Notes: generated by a model from the letters alone, not told the origin. A stretch of 64,000 nt of DNA from Clostridiales bacterium CCNA10 (GCA_003573975.1 AP018533.1:1054001-1118000), one strand, 5' to 3'. Shown: positions 35,288 to 44,355, numbered from the stretch's first letter. Program-made: numbers and translations.

Positions 35288-35614
35288 ATGGCCGATTTGC
35301 CGTTCTTCGGCAACTCTTCTTTTGGAGGCGGCGGAGGCATTATTTCTGGAAATCCAGTTGTAGATGCTGAGCTTGCAGAAAATGGCGACATGATTTTGAA
35401 GATGAGTGATGGAACAGAAAAGAACATCGGAAGTGTCGCCGGAGAAGATGGTGCTGTATACGTCCCACATATTTCGGAGCAAAAAATCCTAAGCTTTACA
35501 ATTGAAGATGAGCCTGGTGATGTGCCAGACCCAGTTGATCTTAACCCGCATGATGAGTGGTCTGATATTGATGACAGTGAGATTGTTTCTGACTATGTGT
35601 GGGAGAAAATGTAA
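35288..35614 (+). CDS. Small tail-region protein with Gly-rich N-terminus
   Basis: 108 aa from ATG 35288 (AAGGAGG upstream). Begins MADLPFFGNSSFGGGGGIIS, a Gly/Ser-rich opening also seen in the first residues of the DGR target at 39346 (FPSGGGSGGGGLQL). The C-terminus is acidic. Such Gly-rich openings may be flexible linkers to the baseplate. Confidence 0.55.
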   Translation: MADLPFFGNSSFGGGGGIISGNPVVDAELAENGDMILKMSDGTEKNIGSVAGEDGAVYVPHISEQKILSFTIEDEPGDVPDPVDLNPHDEWSDIDDSEIVSDYVWEKM

Positions 35615-35617
35615 CGC

Positions 35618-35651
35618 TATATAAACTCTTAGAGAGTGTTTATATATTTTG
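35618..35651 (+). terminator. Intrinsic terminator
   Basis: TATATAAAC/GTTTATATA (35618-35626 with 35638-35646), then TTTTG. Confidence 0.8.
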
Positions 35652-35678
35652 ATTCTATTGTAAAGGAGGGAAATCGAA

Positions 35679-36917
35679 TTGGCTAATGTAATTTTTAAGG
35701 TCGGTACAAAGGCGCTCTTTGATGCGCTGGAGCAGAAAGACACAAATACTTTGTACTGGCTGGAAGATGTGCAGGAACTCTACAAGGGCAATCTTCTGTT
35801 TGCTACTGGTAAGACAGCATCTGAAACCGCTGCCGGCCTGATGTCTGCTGATGACAAAATTAAGCTTGACAGTCTTTCTCCTGGTACATTGACTGGGCTT
35901 ACTCCAGTAGATGCGTCAGTCATTATTGCTGATGGTGAAGACGGAAAGACAATCGGCGTACAGCTATCTAAAGAAGCTGGCAATAGCATTGTACTGAAAA
36001 CTGACGGTTTGTTTGCCGCAGGCACTCAAGCCCCAGAGTTTGCGATTGAGAAGCAAGGAGAAGCAACAGAAGGATACGCTGCAACTTATCGTCTAAAGAG
36101 AACTTTGGGAGATGAAACCACATATGTTGGCGACTCAATCAACATCCCAAAAGATTTGGTTGTGCAAAGTGGTTCAGTCAAAACAGTAACTGAAGCAGAT
36201 CAGCCATATGAAGGGGCTGAAGTTGGGGATACCTATATTGACTTGCAGCTGAATGATAGCGCGTCTTCTCACATTTATATTCCAGCTAAAGGCTTGATTG
36301 ACACCAGCGATTTTGTGGTTCAGGTAATTGAAAGCCAGAATGGAGAAGCAATTATCCAGAACGAGCCTACTGGCGGCGGTGCAAAATTCCATCATACTGA
36401 TGGCACAGAGTCATTTGTTGGAGTAAACGATGGCGGCGAGAACGGTATGGTTGCCCAGATTTATGCTGATAAGAATGTAGATGGCAACTGGATTGGCTCT
36501 CGTATCAATGTGTATCAGAAGGGTATTTTCTATCATAATGCGGAGGACAAGGCATCCGCTGATTATGTGGCTGATGATCCTGAGCATGAGATTGCAACTA
36601 TCGGGGATATCCCTGATGTATCTGGGGTGCAGGAAGTTATCGACTCTATGCCAGATGAAATCCTCAGTGAAATTGTAAATGTACAACGCACTGAAACCAC
36701 TAATACCGCAGAGATCCGTATTTTTACGAAACAGGAAGACGGGACATATTCCCCCAATGTCCAGCATGGAGTTCTTACTTTGATTGGAGCTGGATATGGA
36801 GCAGATGGAAAGTCTGCTGCCGGCTTGATGTCTCTTGCAGACAAACAAAAGCTTGACTCTATTGATCCAGAGAAGATTGAGAGCATTTCTGAAAGCCTTG
36901 AATGGGGAACAATGTAA
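35679..36917 (+). CDS. Tail fibre protein 1
   Basis: 412 aa from TTG 35679 (AAAGGAGGG upstream). The N-terminal head (KVGTKALFDALEQKDTNTLY) is shared in style with the next gene (VAFKKGLLAALPSTYAEGTF) and likely docks the fibre. It carries two copies of a trimeric fibre repeat, AAGLMSADDKIKLDSLSPG and AAGLMSLADKQKLDSIDPE, common in phage fibres. The middle is beta-rich. Confidence 0.75.
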   Translation: MANVIFKVGTKALFDALEQKDTNTLYWLEDVQELYKGNLLFATGKTASETAAGLMSADDKIKLDSLSPGTLTGLTPVDASVIIADGEDGKTIGVQLSKEAGNSIVLKTDGLFAAGTQAPEFAIEKQGEATEGYAATYRLKRTLGDETTYVGDSINIPKDLVVQSGSVKTVTEADQPYEGAEVGDTYIDLQLNDSASSHIYIPAKGLIDTSDFVVQVIESQNGEAIIQNEPTGGGAKFHHTDGTESFVGVNDGGENGMVAQIYADKNVDGNWIGSRINVYQKGIFYHNAEDKASADYVADDPEHEIATIGDIPDVSGVQEVIDSMPDEILSEIVNVQRTETTNTAEIRIFTKQEDGTYSPNVQHGVLTLIGAGYGADGKSAAGLMSLADKQKLDSIDPEKIESISESLEWGTM

Positions 36918-36950
36918 ATTTTGATATGAAAAAAAAGGAGTGATTAAATA

Positions 36951-38390
36951 ATGGCTACTGTTGCTTTTAAGAAAGGTCTATTGGCTGCTTTGCCCTCCAC
37001 TTATGCAGAGGGTACTTTCTATGTAACTACTGATGAGCGGGCTATTTATTTGGATGTTGACGGCTCTACCCGCATCCGTATTGGAGACTTTCAGGAGTTC
37101 GCAACCCTGCAAGCTCTTCAGGCCAACACCAATCCCAGCACAACCGCTCTGTACTACATTACCGAGCTGAATGTGCTGGCAAAGTGGAACGGTACAAGCT
37201 ATGTACAGATCAACCTTGACACTGGTGCTACCAGCATTGAGGTTGTTGGCGACGGCAATGCCGTGACTGCCGCTTCTTACGACCCTGCTACTCGAAAGAT
37301 CACTTTGACCAAGGGCGCTACTTACACCACTGCTGACGATGTGGATTCCGCTATTGGCTTGGCTATCGGTGAGCTGGGTAATAAGGAGGGCGATACCCCT
37401 TATGCCAATGTGAAAGACTATGTGGATACTAAGATTGCCGATGTGGTGGCTGGCTCTATCGAGGGGCTGGGCGCTCTGGCCTCAAAGGACAAGGTTGCTG
37501 AGTCTGATCTGGAGGCCACTCTTGCGACCAAGATTAACGGAAAGGCCAATGTTGGTACTGCTGATGATACTTCTGACATGGATACCCTAAAGGGTGCTAA
37601 GAAGTACGCCGATGAAAAGGCGGCTGCTGTACAGACTGAGGTTGACGCGCTGGAGGCCAAAGTTGGTACTGTTCCCGAGAGCAAGACCGTCGTTCAGATG
37701 ATTGAAGAGGCTCAAGAGGCCGCTACCTATGATGATACCGAGATCAAGAGCAAAGTTCAGGCCAACACTGATGCAATCGGTGTGCTGAATGGCGAGGCAA
37801 CCGTCGAGGGTTCCGTGAAGAAGACCGTTGCCGACGAGATCGCCAAGGTGGTTGCCGGCGCTCCTGAGTCCTTTGACACTCTGAAGGAGCTGTCTGACTG
37901 GATCGCAACTCACGGTCAGGATGCTGCCGAAATGAACTCTGCTATTGTGGCATTGCAGAACATTTTGGATGGTATCGGTGATACCGACTCTGGCGAGAAA
38001 GCCACTGTGGTTGCTTATGTGACCGATGCGATTGCCGCCCTGAACATTGGTGACTACGCCACTGCCGCTCAGCTGACTGCTTTGGCTGGCCGTGTGACTA
38101 CCCTGGAGGGCGCAAGTCACACCCATGCAAACAAGGCTCTGCTGGATACCTACACCCAGACTGAGGCTAACCTGGCTGATGCTGTGGCTAAGAAGCACGT
38201 TCACGCAAATGCTACCGAGCTTGACAAGATCGCTGACGGCGACAAGGCGAAGTGGGATGCCATGGAGCAGAACGCTAAGGACTATGCCGATGGCCTGGCT
38301 TCCAACTATGATGCCGCTGGTTCTGCCGCTGGTGCTCTTGCAGATGCCAAGGAGTACACCGATACTGCTTTGACCTGGGGTAGCTTCTAA
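36951..38390 (+). CDS. Tail fibre protein 2
   Basis: 479 aa, ATG 36951 after AAAGGAG. The docking head resembles fibre protein 1. The shaft is Ala-rich coiled coil and repeats (TLKGAKKYADEKAAAVQTEV). It has HxH motifs SHTHANKALLD and KHVHANATELD; HxH triads bind metal in trimeric phage fibres such as T4 gp12. Highly optimised codons suggest strong expression. Ends AKEYTDTALTWGSF; a terminator follows. Confidence 0.75.
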   Translation: MATVAFKKGLLAALPSTYAEGTFYVTTDERAIYLDVDGSTRIRIGDFQEFATLQALQANTNPSTTALYYITELNVLAKWNGTSYVQINLDTGATSIEVVGDGNAVTAASYDPATRKITLTKGATYTTADDVDSAIGLAIGELGNKEGDTPYANVKDYVDTKIADVVAGSIEGLGALASKDKVAESDLEATLATKINGKANVGTADDTSDMDTLKGAKKYADEKAAAVQTEVDALEAKVGTVPESKTVVQMIEEAQEAATYDDTEIKSKVQANTDAIGVLNGEATVEGSVKKTVADEIAKVVAGAPESFDTLKELSDWIATHGQDAAEMNSAIVALQNILDGIGDTDSGEKATVVAYVTDAIAALNIGDYATAAQLTALAGRVTTLEGASHTHANKALLDTYTQTEANLADAVAKKHVHANATELDKIADGDKAKWDAMEQNAKDYADGLASNYDAAGSAAGALADAKEYTDTALTWGSF

Positions 38391-38423
38391 TCGCAGATAG
38401 ACAATTTCAGATTTCCCATATTT

Positions 38424-38452
38424 GGGGGCGGGGTAACACCCGCCCTCTTTTC
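38424..38452 (+). terminator. Intrinsic terminator after fibre 2
   Basis: GGGCGGG/CCCGCCC (38426-38432 with 38439-38445), then TCTTTTC. Confidence 0.88.
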
Positions 38453-38484
38453 ATTTCTCTGTAGAACGGAGGTAAGGAAAAAGA

Positions 38485-38907
38485 ATGGCTCTTTTTAAGA
38501 TTTTGAAAGGCGACAGCTCCCGTATCTCAACAGATGTAACGCCTTTCCATGACGGGTGGGCGTATTTTACCCCAGACGATGGAGGCTTTTATATCGACTC
38601 TGAGGATAACGGGGAGCAGAAGAGACATCGCATCAACCCAAACACAGGAGGCGGTAGCTCGGATGTTTCCGCTACTCTGCTTGCGTCTGCATGGAGTGCC
38701 GGCCAACAGACTGTGGCGATTGAGGGCATGACCGCAGATACAGACGGTGTTGTTGGCATTAGCCAGCTGATTTCCGACGCGGAGTTGGAAGCTGTAAAGA
38801 GCGCTGAACTCTATGTATGTGGTCAGGGCGATGGCACATTGACGATTGCGGCATTTGGTGATGTACCGACTTGTGATATTCCAATCGTAGTAATTTTGCT
38901 TCATTGA
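38485..38907 (+). CDS. Fibre-associated protein a (paralogue pair)
   Basis: 140 aa, ATG 38485. The N-terminus (LFKILKGDSSRISTDVTPFH) resembles a short docking domain. The C-terminal 80 residues (TLLASAWSAGQQTVAIEGMT...TLTIAAFGDVPTCDIPIVVI) align with those of the next gene, so the two are paralogues with different heads. Likely small fibre tips or collar proteins. Confidence 0.65.
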   Translation: MALFKILKGDSSRISTDVTPFHDGWAYFTPDDGGFYIDSEDNGEQKRHRINPNTGGGSSDVSATLLASAWSAGQQTVAIEGMTADTDGVVGISQLISDAELEAVKSAELYVCGQGDGTLTIAAFGDVPTCDIPIVVILLH

Positions 38908-38924
38908 GAAAGGGGTGTTGACCA

Positions 38925-39329
38925 ATGAGTGAGACCCCTAATTATGGGCTTTATTTGGAAGACGATGCTTCTGCACGATTCCAGGATTGGCGCGAAAAAA
39001 TCAATGGAACTGACAATTCCAATATGGTCAAGATCGACACTGCTCTTGGGACGATGGCTCAGAAAAGCGGAAAGGCGACTGGGACTCTACTTGCATCTGC
39101 ATGGAGCGGGATTGATTCTCCGTTCACGCAGACTTTGGCCGTAGAGGGGCTTGGCGCAGATCAAAACGGAAATATTTCGGTGGCGCAAAATGCAACGATT
39201 GAACAACGGGACGCAGCACGTATGGCGATGCTTTCTGTCATTGGACAGAGCGAAGGACAGCTTACTATCGCCGCTGATGGTGAAATGCCAGACGTAGACA
39301 TCCCGATTGTAGTGATTCTATTAGGATAA
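38925..39329 (+). CDS. Fibre-associated protein b (paralogue pair)
   Basis: 134 aa, ATG 38925. The N-terminus differs from its paralogue (YGLYLEDDASARFQDWREKI), while the C-terminal domain (TLLASAWSGIDSPFTQTLAV ... LTIAADGEMPDVDIPIVVIL) is the same type. It lies directly before the DGR target and could carry or chaperone it. Confidence 0.65.
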   Translation: MSETPNYGLYLEDDASARFQDWREKINGTDNSNMVKIDTALGTMAQKSGKATGTLLASAWSGIDSPFTQTLAVEGLGADQNGNISVAQNATIEQRDAARMAMLSVIGQSEGQLTIAADGEMPDVDIPIVVILLG

Positions 39330-39345
39330 AAGGAGGGACATCTAA

Positions 39346-41355
39346 ATGCCTATTATTTCTAACTTTCCATCTGGTGGCGGAAGTGGCGGCGGTGGACTTC
39401 AACTGGCCGCTGTCTCTGGCATCGTCACTAAGGTTTCGCATGGGAAGGTATATGTAAAGTGGACTGATCCTGAAGACCTGGTTGTTGCTGAATCTACCCT
39501 TGCTGAATGGGCGGGCACTCTGCTTGTTCGTAAGGCCGGCTCTATGCCTGTCAGCAGACGTGACGGCACGGTAGTCGTGGACAGCAAGGTACGCAATCAG
39601 TATCAGAACCAGTATTTTTGCGATAGCGGTTTGACCGATGGCACGGTCTACTACTACAAATTCTTCCCATATACAACGACAAATACTTATACCGAGAACG
39701 AGGATTGTGAGTTTACTGCGACTCCTAACGCCCCAACAATGGGCAATGTGTCCGGTATGAGCGCAACCCCTGCTGGTAATGGAAAGCTTGCAATCAAGTG
39801 GACTGATCCAGCAGCTACCATCGTAGACGATGGGCTTACCCTGGCAACCTGGGAGAAGACCGTTGTTGTGGTCAAGGAGGGCGGCTACGCCACTTCTCCA
39901 GACGATGAGGATGCGGCATATAGTTACACCAGTACCACACGGAACGCCCATGCAAGCGCTCCGCTGACCGTGACAGGGCTTACAAACGGCACGACCTATT
40001 ATGTGTCTTTCTTCCCGGTATCTACGGATGGTGTGGTAAATGTAAACGCAAGTAATAGAATCACTGGAGAAGCTAACCGCATGGTGATCGCTACGGTTCC
40101 TTCTCAAAGTGAATCTCTTACTTATAACGGGAGTGCCCAGACTCCTACATTTAGCAACTATGACACAAACAAGATGACTTTGAGCGTCACTGGGCAAACC
40201 AATGCCGGCACTTATAACGCCTCCTTTACTCCAAAGGATGACTATATGTGGAGTGACGAGACTACGGCTGCAAAGACTGTCAACTGGACGATCAATAAGG
40301 CCGCAGGCAGCTTGAGTGTGAGTCCGCAAACGGTCACATTGGACATGGAACACCCAACTGCTCAGATTACCGTTACACGGCCTGGTAATGGCGCGATTAC
40401 CGCAGTGTCAAATAACACTGGTATCGTTACGGTCAGCGTAAGCGGGAATGTTATCACCGTGAACAATGTCAATCAGACAAGTGGTGACACCACTATTACG
40501 GTTAAGGTGGCCGCTGGTACAAACTATACTGCCCCTGCAAATAAGACTGTTACGGTCAACGCAGAGTTCGTCAGTGATATTCTGAACGAGAACTCCTGGG
40601 CGGTTATCAAGGCTGTTTCTGATAGTGGGCAGGGAGATAATTACTGGGATGTTGGTGATACAAAAACCATCGTGATCAACGGTAAGGTTGGTGCCACAAC
40701 ATTTAGCAATTTGTCCATCGATGCTTTCATTATTGGTTTCCATCACAATGCGTCAAGAGAGGGTAACAATCGTATTCACTTCCAGCTCGGCAAGATTGGC
40801 GGAAAGATGGTTGGCCTGGTTGATAGCAGATATAACAACAGCTATTCAAACGGAAACTTCTGTATGAACACCAGTAGCACAAACTCTGGTGGTTGGAACA
40901 ACAGCTATATGCGTAGAACCATTTTGGGCAATACCAATACTCCGACAAATCCGTTGGCAAATAGCCTCATGGCGGCTCTGCCAGCCGATTTGAGAGCGGT
41001 TATGAAGTCCGTAACCAAGTATACGGACAATACTGCTAACGGTGGCGGAAACCAGAGTTCTTATGTGACAGCGACTACGGATTATCTATGGCTACTTGCA
41101 GAGTTCGAGGTGCAAGGCGCTCGTACCTATGCCAACTCTTACGAACAGAACTATCAGGCGCAATACCAGTATTACAAGTCTGGTAACAGCAAGGTTGCGT
41201 ATAGACACAACGCTACCGGCAGCACGGCTTACTGGTGGCTCCGCTCCGCCCTTTGCAACAGTAGCAACCGTTTCTGCCGTGTCGGCACGGATGGCTCGGC
41301 CAACACTTACTATGCTTGCTGGTCGTATGCGTTGCTGCCCGGCTTTGCCGCCTAA
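39346..41355 (+). CDS. Main DGR target: receptor-binding tail protein
   Basis: 669 aa, ATG 39346 after AAGGAGG. In order: a Gly-rich opening; two fibronectin-III-like domains (VYVKWTDPEDLVV... and LAIKWTDPAATIV...); an MBG/Ig-like domain (SLTYNGSAQTPTFSNYDTNK); a BIG2-like domain; and a DUF6273/C-type-lectin domain from about 420 with the variable end WWLRSALCNSSNRFCRVGTD...CWSYALLPGFAA. The last 120 bases (41226-41346) are the variable repeat. This architecture fits a virion-surface ligand binder whose tip is diversified to follow changing host receptors. Confidence 0.92.
   Translation: MPIISNFPSGGGSGGGGLQLAAVSGIVTKVSHGKVYVKWTDPEDLVVAESTLAEWAGTLLVRKAGSMPVSRRDGTVVVDSKVRNQYQNQYFCDSGLTDGTVYYYKFFPYTTTNTYTENEDCEFTATPNAPTMGNVSGMSATPAGNGKLAIKWTDPAATIVDDGLTLATWEKTVVVVKEGGYATSPDDEDAAYSYTSTTRNAHASAPLTVTGLTNGTTYYVSFFPVSTDGVVNVNASNRITGEANRMVIATVPSQSESLTYNGSAQTPTFSNYDTNKMTLSVTGQTNAGTYNASFTPKDDYMWSDETTAAKTVNWTINKAAGSLSVSPQTVTLDMEHPTAQITVTRPGNGAITAVSNNTGIVTVSVSGNVITVNNVNQTSGDTTITVKVAAGTNYTAPANKTVTVNAEFVSDILNENSWAVIKAVSDSGQGDNYWDVGDTKTIVINGKVGATTFSNLSIDAFIIGFHHNASREGNNRIHFQLGKIGGKMVGLVDSRYNNSYSNGNFCMNTSSTNSGGWNNSYMRRTILGNTNTPTNPLANSLMAALPADLRAVMKSVTKYTDNTANGGGNQSSYVTATTDYLWLLAEFEVQGARTYANSYEQNYQAQYQYYKSGNSKVAYRHNATGSTAYWWLRSALCNSSNRFCRVGTDGSANTYYACWSYALLPGFAA
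41226..41346 (+). repeat. DGR variable repeat VR2
   Basis: Aligned with the template repeat, all 17 substituted bases are at template adenines (AAT to CTT, CGT, ACT or TAT; AAC to GGC, TAC or TGC). All other bases match from GGCTTACTGGTGG to TTGCTGCCCGG. Confidence 0.96.
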
Positions 41356-41381
41356 TCCACCGCAGTGTATCCAGGATCTAT

Positions 41382-41403
41382 CCCGCCCACGACAGTGGGC
41401 GGG
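41382..41403 (+). promoter_or_regulatory. DGR target-site hairpin after VR2
   Basis: A perfect 9-bp stem CCCGCCCAC/GTGGGCGGG with loop GACA (a GRNA tetraloop), 35 bp after VR2. Same geometry as the hairpin after VR1. Only TTCT follows, so it is a poor terminator, which favours a DGR role. Confidence 0.65.
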
Positions 41404-41443
41404 TTCTCCGATAGGAGAGCCAACGGAAGAGACAGGATATAAA

Positions 41444-41475
41444 CGGCGGCGCGAAGCGCCGCCGCGATTTTTTAT
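41444..41475 (+). terminator. Intrinsic terminator after the DGR target
   Basis: CGGCGGCGC/GCGCCGCCG (41444-41452 with 41456-41464, GAA loop), then CGATTTTTTTA. Confidence 0.9.
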
Positions 41476-41584
41476 AATTTTCCTCTATTCTCTAAAGTGC
41501 TATCACTTGACAGGTTTATGACTGCATACAAAAGCTAATAATAATCCTAAAATAATAGCAAGTCATAGAGATGGAGGTTCCAAT

Positions 41585-41785
41585 ATGCCAACAAACAAAC
41601 GAGTATTTACGCTGCGTCTTTCAGATGAAGTTTTCGATAAAATAGGGGCGCTTGCGGCTCGTGAACACCGCTCCATGACAAATTACATCGAGTATGTCCT
41701 TCTCAAGCATTTGGAGGAAGTCGAGAAAGAAGGGGCGGATCATATCGAGGAAGAAAATCTGAATAAGCGTAAATCCAGCAATTAA
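41585..41785 (+). CDS. Ribbon-helix-helix DNA-binding protein
   Basis: 66 aa, ATG 41585 after ATGGAGG. The N-terminal strand KRVFTLRLSDEVFDKIGALA followed by two helices (REHRSMTNYIEYVLLKHLEE) is a classic Arc/MetJ fold; the remainder is acidic. As first gene of the DGR cassette it may regulate the cassette or help target DNA. Small RHH-type genes are known neighbours of some DGRs. Confidence 0.75.
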   Translation: MPTNKRVFTLRLSDEVFDKIGALAAREHRSMTNYIEYVLLKHLEEVEKEGADHIEEENLNKRKSSN

Positions 41786-41798
41786 AAGAGGTGAAATA

Positions 41799-42266
41799 TT
41801 GTCTGTACTAAAAGCAAAGAGAACGGTTAGTAAAGCTGAATTTGTCAATACGGCAAATCAGATTTATGTTGAAACACTCAACTTTCTAACGAGAATGTCT
41901 GCCAGGTATGCCCGGCTTCTGGCTGAACCAGTTGCTAAATTGGCCGGCGAGGTAGTTGACCACTGTGAAAAGGCCAACAGCATCTTTCCGTCTGATGAGC
42001 AGCGTATCAATTTAAGAAAGGCACATTTGTTAGAGGCAAGAGCATCTCTGAAAGCGCTGGATGTGAGGCTTACCCACTGCTATACCGTGATGATGCAAAA
42101 TCCAGAAGGGTGTTTTACAACAAGCAGTGGTAGGCAGGTAGGCTCGAAACAGGCCATTGAAAAGCTTGACCGCATGGCGGCAAATCTTGGTGAGATGATT
42201 GACCATGAGGACGAGCTGATCAAGGGCAATATCAAGTCTGTTGGACAATCAAAAGCAAAGCAATAA
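41799..42266 (+). CDS. avd: DGR accessory protein, Avd-like
   Basis: 155 aa from TTG 41799, with AAAAGAGGTG upstream. Predicted four-helix bundle with a strongly basic N-terminus (VLKAKRTVSKAEFVNTANQI) and a helical, charged C-terminus. Length, helicity and location directly before the template repeat fit Avd, the pentameric protein that binds the RT and template RNA in DGRs. Sequence similarity to Avd is low in general, so the call leans on context. RT and Avd are expected to be co-expressed; the template lies between their genes. Confidence 0.75.
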   Translation: MSVLKAKRTVSKAEFVNTANQIYVETLNFLTRMSARYARLLAEPVAKLAGEVVDHCEKANSIFPSDEQRINLRKAHLLEARASLKALDVRLTHCYTVMMQNPEGCFTTSSGRQVGSKQAIEKLDRMAANLGEMIDHEDELIKGNIKSVGQSKAKQ

Positions 42267-42324
42267 CTAAATTATTGGGTGTATGTCTGTAAAGGAGACT
42301 GTCTCTTGTTGACGCTCGACTGTA

Positions 42325-42445
42325 GGCTTACTGGTGGCTCCGCTCCGCCAATTACAACAATAACAACAATTTCTGCAATGTCAACACGGATGGCTCGGCC
42401 AACAATAACAATGCTAACTGGTCGTATGCGTTGCTGCCCGGATTT
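42325..42445 (+). repeat. DGR template repeat (TR)
   Basis: Starts GGCTTACTGGTGG and ends TTGCTGCCCGGATTT. Read in the target frame it encodes an Asn-rich version of the variable region (NYNNNNNF, then NNNNANWSYALLPGF) because variable sites are AAC/AAT. One constant difference, GGA in TR against GGC in both VRs, lies at the IMH end and may mark IMH versus IMH*. It lies 59 bp after the Avd-like gene and 220 bp before the RT. Confidence 0.96.
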
Positions 42446-42664
42446 TGCGATGCGAGGTCACATGTAGTAACCGTAAGGTGAACGAAGACCTTCGCAAAAG
42501 GAGACGTACTTCCCTGGGTGAAAGTCCTTAAAACTGCCTTACGACGATCACACACGGACGCTGCTTGCATGGCGAAGAATTGCGCTACCTTCGTTTCATG
42601 TGTGGGATCAAAGTAGTTTAGATGCGCACCTACAAAACAACTATGCGAAAGGCGAAAACTTATT
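42446..42664 (+). ncRNA. Structured TR-RT spacer, likely part of the DGR RNA
   Basis: 219 nt without a gene. Visible helices: GCGAGGTC (42452-42459) with GACCTTCGC (42487-42495, one bulge); CGAAG/CTTCG around 42573-42594; and a longer pairing between ATCACACAC and GTGTGGGAT near 42547 and 42600. In BPP-1 the RNA 3' of TR forms the RT/Avd-binding part of the template RNA, so this spacer is a good candidate for the same role. The RT ribosome-binding site is at its end. Confidence 0.6.
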
Positions 42665-43825
42665 ATGACAAGCGAAGAGCGCCACGAGGCGCGTTACCGT
42701 CGCAGAAAACGAAAGCGACAAATGAAACGATGGATGCGAAGCCAAGCTGTTGGGACACTTGAAGAAGTATTTAATTACCGCGATATGTTTTATTGGGGTA
42801 AGAAGTGCTGCAACGGTGTAAGGTGGAAGCAATCAACTCAAAATTTTGAGCTTCACTTGCTTTCTGGAACAGCAAAAAGAAGACGGCTTATTTTAGAGGG
42901 AAAGTGGAAGCCAAGAAAATGCGCTCATTTTACACTACATGAGCGTGGTAAGATCAGACCAATCGACGCACCGCATATTGAAGACCGGCAAATCCATAAG
43001 CTGGAGAATAATAAGGTTTTGTCCCCGCTGTATGCCCCAAGTATGATTTATGATAATGGAGCAAGTCAAAAGGGCAAAGGATTACACTGGCATTTCAAAC
43101 GGCTGAAGAAACAGCTTTCTTGGCATTACCGCAGGTATGGTAGGGAAGGGGCTGTATTCTTACTCGATCTCAAAGGGTTCTTCCCAAATGCCAACCGCAG
43201 CCTAATCTATCAACGGCATAAGAAGTTTATCATGGATGATAGGTTGAGAGCGCTTGCGGATCTGATCGTTACGGAATCGCCGTGTACTGCTCCTGGTAGG
43301 GGAATGCCGCTTGGAGTTGAGCCAAGTCAGCAGGAGATGGTATTTCTACCCAGTGACATTGATAACTTCATCAAATGCCAGCTTGGGATTCATTGTGTCG
43401 GCCACTATATGGACGATTACTACATCATCCTACAGGATGTCGAAGAGCTTAAAAGAATTGCCAGAATTATTATTAAGCGCTTTGAGATGGCCGGCATTAT
43501 GGTCAATAAGAGGAAGTGTAAAATCATTCCTCTGACAAAGCCGTTTAGGTTCTGTAAGGCGAGATTTACTTTGACCGAAACTGGTAAAATCAAAGTCAAC
43601 GGATGCAGAGATGGTGTGAAGAGGGCGCGTAGAAAATTGAAGTTGTTCCATCGTCAATTCCTTGAAGGAAAGAGAACGCTTCAAGAAATCGATCAGTTTA
43701 TGGAGTCTCAAACTGCGTATTATCGCACCTTTGATGACCATGGGAGACTCCTACGGTTGAGAAGAATGCACTACGCTATTTTCAACAAATACCGTGAAGC
43801 TGCTCCGCTGAAGATGGCGGGATAA
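42665..43825 (+). CDS. DGR reverse transcriptase
   Basis: 386 aa, ATG 42665. The N-terminus is very basic (RYRRRKRKRQMKRWMRSQA). RT motifs: LLDLKGFFPN (166-175, catalytic Asp), GVEPSQ (217-222, the GxxxSQ form typical of DGR enzymes in place of the usual QG), YMDDYY (248-253, catalytic Asp pair), and a thumb-like C-terminus rich in Lys/Arg. It copies the TR RNA with errors at adenines; the cDNA then replaces VR in the two targets. Intact by motif inspection. Confidence 0.96.
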   Translation: MTSEERHEARYRRRKRKRQMKRWMRSQAVGTLEEVFNYRDMFYWGKKCCNGVRWKQSTQNFELHLLSGTAKRRRLILEGKWKPRKCAHFTLHERGKIRPIDAPHIEDRQIHKLENNKVLSPLYAPSMIYDNGASQKGKGLHWHFKRLKKQLSWHYRRYGREGAVFLLDLKGFFPNANRSLIYQRHKKFIMDDRLRALADLIVTESPCTAPGRGMPLGVEPSQQEMVFLPSDIDNFIKCQLGIHCVGHYMDDYYIILQDVEELKRIARIIIKRFEMAGIMVNKRKCKIIPLTKPFRFCKARFTLTETGKIKVNGCRDGVKRARRKLKLFHRQFLEGKRTLQEIDQFMESQTAYYRTFDDHGRLLRLRRMHYAIFNKYREAAPLKMAG

Positions 43826-43890
43826 GGCTTCTACATTATACCTACCGACTGAGGCAGGTTATAATTAACCTAATTTCATATTAAATTTTG

Positions 43891-43931
43891 GAAACACTCA
43901 GAGTTTTATGCTTTGGGTGTTTTCTCTATTT
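43891..43931 (+). terminator. Terminator after the DGR cassette
   Basis: AAACACTCA/TGGGTGTTT (43892-43900 with 43914-43922, one G-T pair) followed by TCTCTATTTT. The 43826-43890 gap has nothing else recognisable. Confidence 0.65.
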
Positions 43932-43944
43932 TGGAGGGTTTTTA

Positions 43945-44355
43945 GTGGAACATAAAACTTATATCACAAACAGACGCGCTAAGGTTCAGGGCATTGGCGG
44001 GTATGTCAATCTCCCATATGGTACAGAGGTATCCGTGGAGGGAAGATTTCTCTATTATCAGGGAAGACCGATTTGCTCTGTTACCAGCAACAATGCACAC
44101 ACCTACTTTTCTCAGAATGACGATGGGAACGGAGTTCGGCGCGGAAATCTTGTGAGAGCAATCAAGAACACGCTTGAGCGTAGGGATTCTAACTATCAGA
44201 GCCGTTGGGACAAAGTGTGGGAGGATACGCTTTGCCAGAAGTATAAGAAACCTGAGCACGAGGACTATTGGCTTTGGAACCACGATTTCTACAATGCTGA
44301 TATCGAAGACTTGAAGTATATTGCAAATCTGATTGGTGCAAAGGAGGGGCGTTGA
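43945..44355 (+). CDS. Hypothetical 136-aa phage protein
   Basis: GTG 43945, six bases after GGAGGG (43933-43938). Basic protein (YITNRRAKVQGIGGYVNLPY; RRGNLVRAIKNTLERRDSNY) with no known domain. It opens an operon of three coupled genes after the DGR. The stop overlaps the next start (TGATG). Confidence 0.6.
   Translation: MEHKTYITNRRAKVQGIGGYVNLPYGTEVSVEGRFLYYQGRPICSVTSNNAHTYFSQNDDGNGVRRGNLVRAIKNTLERRDSNYQSRWDKVWEDTLCQKYKKPEHEDYWLWNHDFYNADIEDLKYIANLIGAKEGR

Noticed and set aside
41382..41475. Both hairpins after VR2 as tandem terminators
   Set aside because: The first has no U-tract and has a GRNA loop like the hairpin behind VR1, so I treat it as a DGR target site and only the second as terminator.
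41507..41540. TTGACA as promoter for the DGR cassette
   Set aside because: No acceptable -10 box lies 16-18 bases downstream (AAAAGC at 17), so only the -35 matches.
42279..42467. ORF across the template repeat
   Set aside because: The open frame comes from the DGR template; it has no good start and TR is expected to be non-coding. The same shadow ORFs occur over VR1 and VR2.
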